Shown here: piece after piece, positions 56,333 to 64,000 of the stretch
Layout: each line of letters begins with the position of its first letter
Position numbering within the stretch: the stretch's first letter is position 1
Assembly: GCA_035578905.1 (NCBI GenBank)
Contig: JAQJVL010000002.1
Coordinates: forward strand, 2,827,229-2,891,228
Direction: 5' to 3'
Length of the DNA: 64,000 nt
From: Stictocephala bisonia
Lineage: Eukaryota; Arthropoda; Insecta; Hemiptera; Membracidae
Notes under the pieces: model-generated
Told to the model about the DNA's origin: nothing
The model's database searches: none
Seen by the model: only the letters and a program-made list of their open reading frames with translations
Program-made: the position numbers and the translations under genes

Positions 56333-57440
56333 AGTTGGGAATGGCCCTGTGTCGTTTGGTTTGCTAAGTCCAAGACATTAATACCATCCGACTCACCACA
56401 CTGTACAATTACACTGATTTTATAAATGTTAGGCTCGACACTGTGTCGTTTGACTTGCTAAGTCCTGGCCATGAATAAAAATGGGCTGGTTCATCGATAT
56501 AACACTCACACACTTCACTCTTAGTTTACACTGATTGTATAAGTGTTGGGAACGTCACTGTGTCTTTTTACTTTCTAAGTCCTGACCATGAACAAACATG
56601 GGCTGGTCCACTATTAGCACACCACTCACAACCCTCTACAACTACATTGATTGTACAAATGTGGGAAACAGTACTGTGTCGTTTGACTTTCTAAATCCTG
56701 GCCATGAATAAACCTGGACTTATCCATCACTACCATCCGACTCACCACAATGTACAGCTACACTGATTGTTTAAGTGTTAGGCATGACACTGAGTAGTTT
56801 GACTTGCTAAGCCTTGGCCATGAATAAACATGGACTGGTCTATCATTAACATTCGACTCACCACAATGTACAATTACACTGATTGTATAAATGTTAGGCA
56901 CGACACTGAGTAGTTTGACTTGCTAAGTCTTGGCCATGAATAAACATCGGCTGGTCCATCACTACCATCCGACTCACCACAATGTACAATTACACTGATG
57001 GTATAAATGCTAGGCACGACTCTGTGTCGTTTGACTTGCTAAGTCTTGGCCATGAATAAACATCGGCTGGTCCATCACTACCATCCGACTCACCACAATG
57101 TACAATTACACTGATGGTATAAATGCTAGGCACCACTCTGTGTCGTTTGACTTGCTAAGTCTTGGCCATGAATAAACATCGGCTGGTCCATCACTACCAT
57201 CCGACTCACCACAATGTACAATTACACTGATGGTATAAATGCTAGGCACGACTCTGTGTCGTTTGACTTGCTAAGTCCTGGCCATGAATAAACATGGGCT
57301 GGTTCATCACTACCATCCGACTCACCACAATGTACAATTACACTGATGGTATAAATGCTAGGCAAGACTCTGTGTCATTTGACTTGTTAAGTCCTGGCCA
57401 TGAATAAACATGGGCTGGTCCATCCGTATCACCCACCCAT
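56333..57440 (+). repeat. 116-bp tandem satellite, about 9.5 copies
   Basis: The unit contains TGTGTCGTTTGACTTGCTAA, GTCCTGGCCATGAATAAACA, CATCACTACCATCCGACTCA and ACAATGTACAATTACACTGA. Period 116 is fixed by GTATAAATGCTAGGCA at 57001, 57117, 57233 and 57349. The 5' copies (56333-56800) are diverged and the 3' four nearly identical, so homogenisation is one-sided. No coding. Confidence 0.95.
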
Positions 57441-60427
57441 TACACTCTCTCTTGGAGGGTTGCGTCTATTGAGATGTAGGCTTGTGCATGATATTTATAA
57501 AACGTGCGACGAACCAACCGTTAGATTGTTTTAGGATTACGGTCTTGGAATTTTAGCTCCAATTCCGAAGCCTGAAATAGAGAGTTACTTTTGCTTTCTA
57601 TGTCCTTTTTGTTATTCCTCTTTACATTATAGCTAATGGCTACGGATGGCAAATATTTTTTACCTAATGATAAATTTAATTATCTATGCATTGAAACCAA
57701 ATATCGATGTATTGATAGTACCGAAAGAAAAATATCGATAAATCGGGTAACAAATGATTTTTCTGTTTAAAATTATAAATTAACCCTTATATTATGACCA
57801 AAAATACATTCATGTTTTACTGTCACTATTTGTTGCCTTCTTAATGTAAACGATGAATACATTTATCTACATGAAACAAGTTGTAGTTTGTGGAGTTGAA
57901 TAAAAAAATTCAAAATAATAATAATTATACCTTTAATTATTAAGTTAATTAAAAAAAATAATGTAATAACATTTTAATTTTTGTTTTTTACTTTTAATAA
58001 TGCCACAAGGCTTCTTATATTAAACAAAAAAATACATAAATTAATTCACTAAAACACGTTTTAGTGCGTTAACCTTAAGAAAAATTACTAAATAAGGTTA
58101 CTTACTATTTTATGCATGTTTTGTGCGCATAAGAGGCAATTTAAATGGATATAACGTTGCCATCCCTAATGATGGCTGACAACAACGTGACGAAGTTCGA
58201 AAACTGATGAGAATGTGGTAAAAGTCGTGATCTGATATTATGAACCCCATCTAGCTTAAGGCATATTATTTGTGGAATACGAAATGGATTCCTGTCCATG
58301 CAATTAACTCTGGTGCACTCTTTTTTACAAATAAAAGTAACTGTGAAATATGTATATCATCTACTAGTTTATATTATTTAACACCTTTTAGTTGGCTCGT
58401 GTTAAAAGCGAGTGTTTAGTTGGCCAATATAGGTCAACGTGTGATACTAATTACACACTATCAGTGTGACGCTGTGATTACAGGATAGCTGTCCTGGTCA
58501 GACAACAAAGCAGAGTTAAACCCTTTGACAAAGGGCTGACGTTGGTTTACACGGTCGTACTTGTTCCGAACAATCAATGTATTTATTATATAAAAACACT
58601 GGCCATTACAGGGAGTAGGGTCATATTATTTTGTAAACCTGTTTTAATAGTTTTAAATTAGTTTAATGAATATAGTATTATATGTCATTAGCAAAACAAA
58701 TAAAGGTTACAAAAAATATATAAATACACAAATAAAACATTTATTTCAATTTATATATTTAAATAAAAGCAATTTATCACTCATAACTTTTTCTCCAAAA
58801 CTATATGTCCAACTGACTTGAAATTTTGTACATAGGTTTAGCCTTTGTACAATTCTTCTTGACCCCTGGAAGCTCGCTAAGAAAGGATTTTCCTCTCCGA
58901 CCTCAGGACTCCGTCCCACTTGCCTCCAACACTCTCATAGTATTCTTATGGAGATTTATAATTATTTGATTAACAGCTGATAAATAAAAACAAATTGAAT
59001 AACATTGTGGTAGGCTATATTTTTAAAATAAAAAATAATTTAGTATAATAGTAAAGATTCATAACATCAGCTGTTCTAAATATAGTGGAAATAATATTGG
59101 AAAGATACAGTGAAAACTTAGTTTGCTGCATATTTCAATTATATAATCAAGCTCAGTATTATATTTGGTACAGCTAGTATAAATATAAAATGCACACATT
59201 TTTTAGACCAATTTCTTTCGTAATTCTTTCGGTTTTAAGATTGTAAATACAGTTTACAAAAATTAATTACCATAATATTTGTACTTATATTTTTGCTGTG
59301 TGAGGTTCACTTGTTTTGAATGATTTTTACTCGTTGGATGCAGCTATTTTTACAAAATAAGTGAATCACTTATTGGTAAATGAATTCTACAACGATACTT
59401 TTAGACACCGATAGAAATGCAACATTTATGATTCTTTATTGGGGGGGGGGGGTTTCTATCAGGTTTGATATATTTTTGACCACCCCTTATTGTACAGCGA
59501 AACGCGTAAAACAAAAATCTTAGAAGTTATTCACCATGATTATAAGTAAAAATCACTAAGCCTACTTCAAAACTGTTTTCTGATACTTAAAAATAAAAAC
59601 TGATACAACTTTAATTTGAATAGTTTTTTTCTAAAACAGAAAAATATATACAAATATATCATTGAAATAAGTGGTTAATCAAGAGGCATCCCTAATTAAA
59701 TAATGTTATTAGTTTTCCAATTACTTTAGGCAAAAAATTACCAATTAAAAGTAAATTAGCTAGCATCAAGAAAATGTAAATTTACGAAATAAAATAACTG
59801 TCGTCATATGCATAAACACTTAATATAAATAAAATAAGACGAGTATTTAAAAAAAGTCTGTGTTCAAATAGAGCTCCGTCAGATGCCAGCTTTGAAAAAA
59901 GGTGTAATAGAGCAGTACAAAAACTACTGTAAACTCACCTGTCAAGAATAACACCTGTGACACTAAAGAGCTTTAAATCAGTCTGCATTTTTTAACAGTT
60001 TACTTTCACACCTGGATTTAAGCTCTTTCCAGCTTATAAGGTGGTTTTTCCTGTCGTCTACATACTCTCACTACCTGTCCTGGACTCAGCTTAAAACGAA
60101 TAGACATACGATTTCAGGAAATATAACTTAAAATGGAGTAGATGAAGATTGTTGGTATCCCAGAAGGTTATTATTAAACTAATATTCTTCTTTTAGAAAT
60201 GTTATCTGAGAAAATAAAGGAAATGTACCGATACAAGTTTGGTCAGGACCGTGAAGGTGGTATGTAATACGTGTACGTGATATGCGAACACATCGTAATC
60301 ACGTAGCATCAGTCACGTGCCGGACCAATGTTTGTTCTATGTGACCGTTCACAGTGCCGGGATCACGGATGGCTATGATTGTTGCAATATGCCGTGTCCT
60401 GTCTTGTATTCAAAACAAAGCACTACA
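57441..60427. other. Non-coding sequence
   Basis: A 12-base G run at 59441-59452 is the only striking local feature. 58785-58935 (CTTTTTCTCCAAAACTATAT, CTGACTTGAAATTTTGTACA) has the flavour of the AGAAAGTATTGTGAT dispersed family but no clear alignment. 60230-60400 is GC-richer, with GTCACGTGCC and repeated ACGTG cores. No gene recognised. Confidence 0.45.
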
Positions 60428-61895
60428 TTATCTCTGATATAGTGCGTCATCTTGCCTCAGATATAATACTCGGTATTGTCTTCGATGTAGAGTGCTATAC
60501 TCTCTCCAATTTACAGCGTTAACGCGTCTCTGATATAAAGTGTTATCTTGTAGTTGATATAATACATTATCTTGTCTTCAGTTTAATGTCCTACACTGTC
60601 TCCAATTTCATGTGTTATCTTGTCTGTGATATATAGTGTTATCTTGTTACTGATATAATACATTATCTTGCCTTCTGTGTGATTTGCTATAATGTCCCCA
60701 ATTTCATGCGTTATCTTGTCTCTGGGATAAAGTGTTATCTTGTCTCTGATATAAAGTGTTATCTTGTCTCTGATATAAAGTGTTATCTAGTCGCTGATAT
60801 AAAGTGTTATCTTTTCTCTGATATAAAGTGTTATCTTGTCTCTGATATAAAGTGTTATCTAGTCGCTGATATAAAGTGTTATCTTGTCTCTGATATAAAG
60901 TGTTATCTAGTCGCTGATATAAAGTGTTATTTTGTTTCTGATATAAAGTGTTATCTTGTCTCTGATATAAAGTGTTATCTAGTCGCTGATATAAAGTGTT
61001 ATCTTGTCTCTGATATAAAGTGTTATCTAGTCGCTGATATAAAGTGTTATCTTGTCTCTGATATAAAGTGTTATCTAGTCGCTGATATAAAGTGTTATCT
61101 TGTCTCTGATATAAAGTGTTATCTAGTCGCTGATATAAAGTGTTATCTTGTCTCTGATATAAAGTGTTATCTTGTCTCTGATATAAAGTGTTATCTAGTC
61201 GCTGATATAAAGTGTTATCTTGTCTCTGATATAAAGTGTTATCTTGTCTCTGATATAAAGTGTTATCTCGTCGCTGATATAAAGTGTTATTCTGTCTCTG
61301 ATATAAAGTGTTATCTTGTCTCTGATATAAAGTGTTATCTTGTCTCTGATATAAAGTGTTATCTCGTCGCTGATATAGAGTGTTATCTTGTCTCTGATAT
61401 AAAGTGTTATCTTGTCTCTGGGATAAAGTGTTATCTTGTCTCTGATATAAAGTGTTATCTTGTCTCTGGGATAAAGTGTTATCTCGTCGCTGATATAAAG
61501 TGTTATCTTGTCTCTGATATAAAGTGTTATCTAGTCGCTCATATAAAGTGTTGTCTTGTCTTTGATATAAAGTGTTATCTCGTCACTGATACAAAGTGTT
61601 ATCTTGTCTCTGATAGAAAGTCATATCTTGTCTCTGACATAAAGTTTTATCTTGTCACTGATATAATGCATTATCTTGTCTTCGATGCAATGTGTTATGT
61701 TGTCTCTGATATAAAGCGTTATCTTGTCTCTGATATAAAGTGTTATATTGTTGCTGATATAATATATTATCTTGCCTTCGATGTAATGTATTATGTTGTC
61801 CCTGATATAAAGTTTTGTCTTATCTCTGATATAATACATTATCATGTTTTCAATGCAACGCGTTATTTTATTCCGTTTATCCATTGTACTGCCTC
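60428..61895 (+). repeat. 24-bp satellite, about 60 copies with a 48-bp higher-order form
   Basis: The unit is CTTGTCTCTGATATAAAG-TGTTAT, alternating with CTAGTCGCTGATATAAAG-TGTTAT over long stretches to give a 48-bp dimer. The core 60724-61610 is nearly uniform; both flanks decay gradually (TGCCTTC-ATGTAATG variants). Because 24 is a multiple of three, the frame 60679-61965 stays open for 428 codons, reading LVSDIKCY/LVADIKCY octapeptides, and an 87-codon minus frame is open too. This is expected from the period and is not evidence of a gene. Confidence 0.95.
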
Positions 61896-63641
61896 CAACA
61901 TAATGTATCTACTATACTTTTTTCCCAAACATTTAAAAAGCCTTAAAATGTTGTCTCATTTATAGTGTTTTTATAACTTTTCTGACAAAATATTACATTG
62001 CAAACAAATTTAAATAAGCATTATTCCTGACTATAAAGCTTAAATATTCCTTTTCCCAGCAGACTATCTGGTCACTATGGTAATTTCTCTTGCTTTGATT
62101 ATAACAGACGTCATCTTAGCCAAGGAATTTGTTAAAATATGACAGGTCCTAGTACCATCGGATTCAAATTTTATAAAGAATTGTTCTTAGAAAAATTTTC
62201 TAAGGTTTTACCAAAATGATTATATCACTCATATATTTATTGCCACTTGTATAGGTATTTCATTAGTTTTATTTTACCAATTTTTTTAGAACAAATGTTA
62301 TGTTTGTATGTTGTAAATATTTTATAAATCACAAACATTATATTTAATATATTGTTATATCTGATAATACTGTAAACGGTATATACTTAATTGAATATGA
62401 TTGAATATATTACCTCTATATACTCGTCTCAATTTTAAGAACTGTAAAATGATTTTTCTGGTTATCAGTCTGACTTATATTTGATGGTATTTTCACTAAA
62501 AAATATATTTATTAGATCGTATGGCCTACAAATTAAAAAAGAGTATCTATTCAGATTAATGAAGTTTCAGCATCTTTAAAAACCACCTATAGTTAAAAAT
62601 ATCTAAATTAAAGGTTACACAGTTCTATACATTGATGCCAATAATTTAACACAACATTCATCTGTAGTAATTATTGATTTATGTAATGATGACGGCCATG
62701 CGGAACAGTTAACATGTTTTGAGACTGATGTATACAATCTTGTACTTGTTTATTTGTATAAAAATAACAGCTAAATGTATCTATAGTTTTATCTACATGT
62801 TTAATATAATTACTAGGTTGTAGAATGACCTTAAATGAATTTGTTAGGGCCTTTTTTGTGTTAGGACACATACTTGAGGCTATTATCATAGCCACCCTCT
62901 TGAATAACATGTTTTAATACCCCTCCTCTCCCATTCCTATACGTGCATGACAAATATGACCGTCCGGTAACGTGGTATTTTTATATTATATTTGAATAGT
63001 TATGGTAGGTACAATACGTAGTTGAACATATACACTACACTTCCTGTGGAAGTTTTTTTTGTTTAGTTTTTTTTTTTGTCTCCCTACATATAGAGGCCTA
63101 AGCGAAAAACTTAAATAATAGCGAAGAAATATTCGTAAATATAGCATAAATGTTTATTTTAATATTTATTTTAATTTATCTACAAGAAACTGTAGGAAGC
63201 AGTTCCGAAGGTATTTTTTAATTCAAATACAACACGATCTTCGACACTTTAACAAAAACCAACGGTAATTACGAAACTATAAAATGAAATTTATGGTTTG
63301 ACACTTGTGGCGCGTTATTGTACACTAGCTCCATGTGCTGGCGTTCATTCAAGACTCAACAAGTCGCTGATTTCGACGAACAATGAAGTAACACCCTAGC
63401 CAGACTCCCTGTTACATAAGATTGAGCAACCAAATATGAATACCGACTAATATGGCTTAGTTGGTAAAATGAATGATGACATTTTCATTTAATACTAATT
63501 TACAATAAGTAAAGAGATACTAGGTTTGACCTCGAGATTTACTGGAGATATTAGTATATCTAAGAACTAAATATGATGCCATCATACAACATATAAAGTG
63601 GTAATAGTATTATTCATTCATTACATTATTAAATGTATTCT
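61896..63641. other. Non-coding sequence
   Basis: AT-rich with no recognised gene. A 79-codon minus-strand frame at 62671-62910 has no known motif. Confidence 0.5.
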
Positions 63642-64000
63642 CCGATCGTCAAGATGTGGGCGAATATGTGGGGCGAATGAGTGTGATGAGTGTAGATAAC
63701 GAGTGTAGTCATTGTTACTAACTGTGGTCAACTGTTCATCAGAAAGAGCTGTTTATTAATAGCCCAACCGCTAAGGCAACTAAAAGACCTAGAGATTTAC
63801 GTGGAATCCGAACGACATTGTGTTGGTCTGATTTTAAGCTAACTGGCAAGCCTGACACTCAGTTCCTACAAAACATCTGAATCTTGACTACCATCCAACA
63901 TGGACACACTACAGATTTCTCTAGTAGTGTCCACGTCGATGGCAACCATTGAGTGGACACCGTGAAAGTATTAAAAGGCCGAGCATAGAACCTAATGCCT
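63642..64000 (-). repeat. 455-bp dispersed repeat, copy cut by the window end
   Basis: CGATCGTCAAGATGTGGGCG, AATGAGTGTGATGAGTGTAG, TATTAATAGCCCAACCGCTA, AAGCTAACTGGCAAGCCTGA and GCAACCATTGAGTGGACACC match the reverse complement of 52165-52622 in order. It continues beyond the window. Confidence 0.85.

Noticed and set aside
60679..61965. 428-codon open frame as a repetitive protein gene
   Set aside because: It is fully explained by a 24-bp satellite whose period is divisible by three. The flanks decay like a satellite and the minus strand is partly open as well.

Overview
This is a repeat-rich, AT-rich stretch of an animal nuclear genome, most likely an insect. The evidence is many miniature inverted-repeat elements carrying AACCTAACATAACC-type sequence, several tRNA-derived SINEs, piggyBac and non-LTR retroelement debris, long minisatellites, and no operons or compact genes. 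An order such as Hemiptera is a guess from repeat style only. I found no intact host protein-coding gene, no true tRNA or rRNA gene and no CRISPR array. The window reads as intergenic DNA or the inside of one or more very large introns.

Layout. 1-3337: nothing recognised. 3352-4766: a short non-LTR retroelement copy on the minus strand with RNase H and CCHC coding, bounded by a perfect 14-bp target duplication. 5.9-9.7 kb: miniature elements (one holding a nested hairpin), a SINE and a dispersed repeat. 11298-11725: a TTAA-flanked element whose sister copy lies at 38840-39251. 12.2 kb: a G-quadruplex minisatellite. 13.4-17 kb: two decayed reverse transcriptases and an element with 46-bp inverted ends. 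18.8-20.8 kb: a composite locus with a piggyBac transposase remnant, an inverted copy of the G-quadruplex minisatellite, a 123-bp satellite of 6.4 copies and a scrambled dispersed repeat. 21.7-29.9 kb: more miniature elements, two SINE families, a possible recursive splice site and an RTE-like fragment.

31-38 kb: degenerate repeats, a second RTE-like fragment and an RFX X-box-like palindrome. 38.47-38.67 kb: a hammerhead-like ribozyme core just before a 78-bp TA array, the signature of a Penelope-like element end. 40.2-40.8 kb: a foldback element with arms of about 300 bp. 45.7-46.8 kb: a minisatellite of 47/48-bp units. 47-53 kb: three copies of a CAGCTG-containing repeat, a SINE, a full copy of a 455-bp repeat and a segment with two perfect CRE octamers. 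53.5-54.5 kb: a 5'-truncated reverse transcriptase on the minus strand. 56.3-57.4 kb: a 116-bp satellite. 60.4-61.9 kb: a 24-bp satellite that opens a long spurious reading frame. 63.6-64.0 kb: another copy of the 455-bp repeat, cut by the window edge.

Nothing here forms a pathway. The interactions that can be inferred are parasitic: SINEs and miniature elements must use enzymes encoded elsewhere, and every transposase or reverse transcriptase relic in the window is visibly broken. The best leads are the hammerhead-like motif, the TTAA element pair, the composite piggyBac/satellite locus, the foldback element and the possible recursive splice site.
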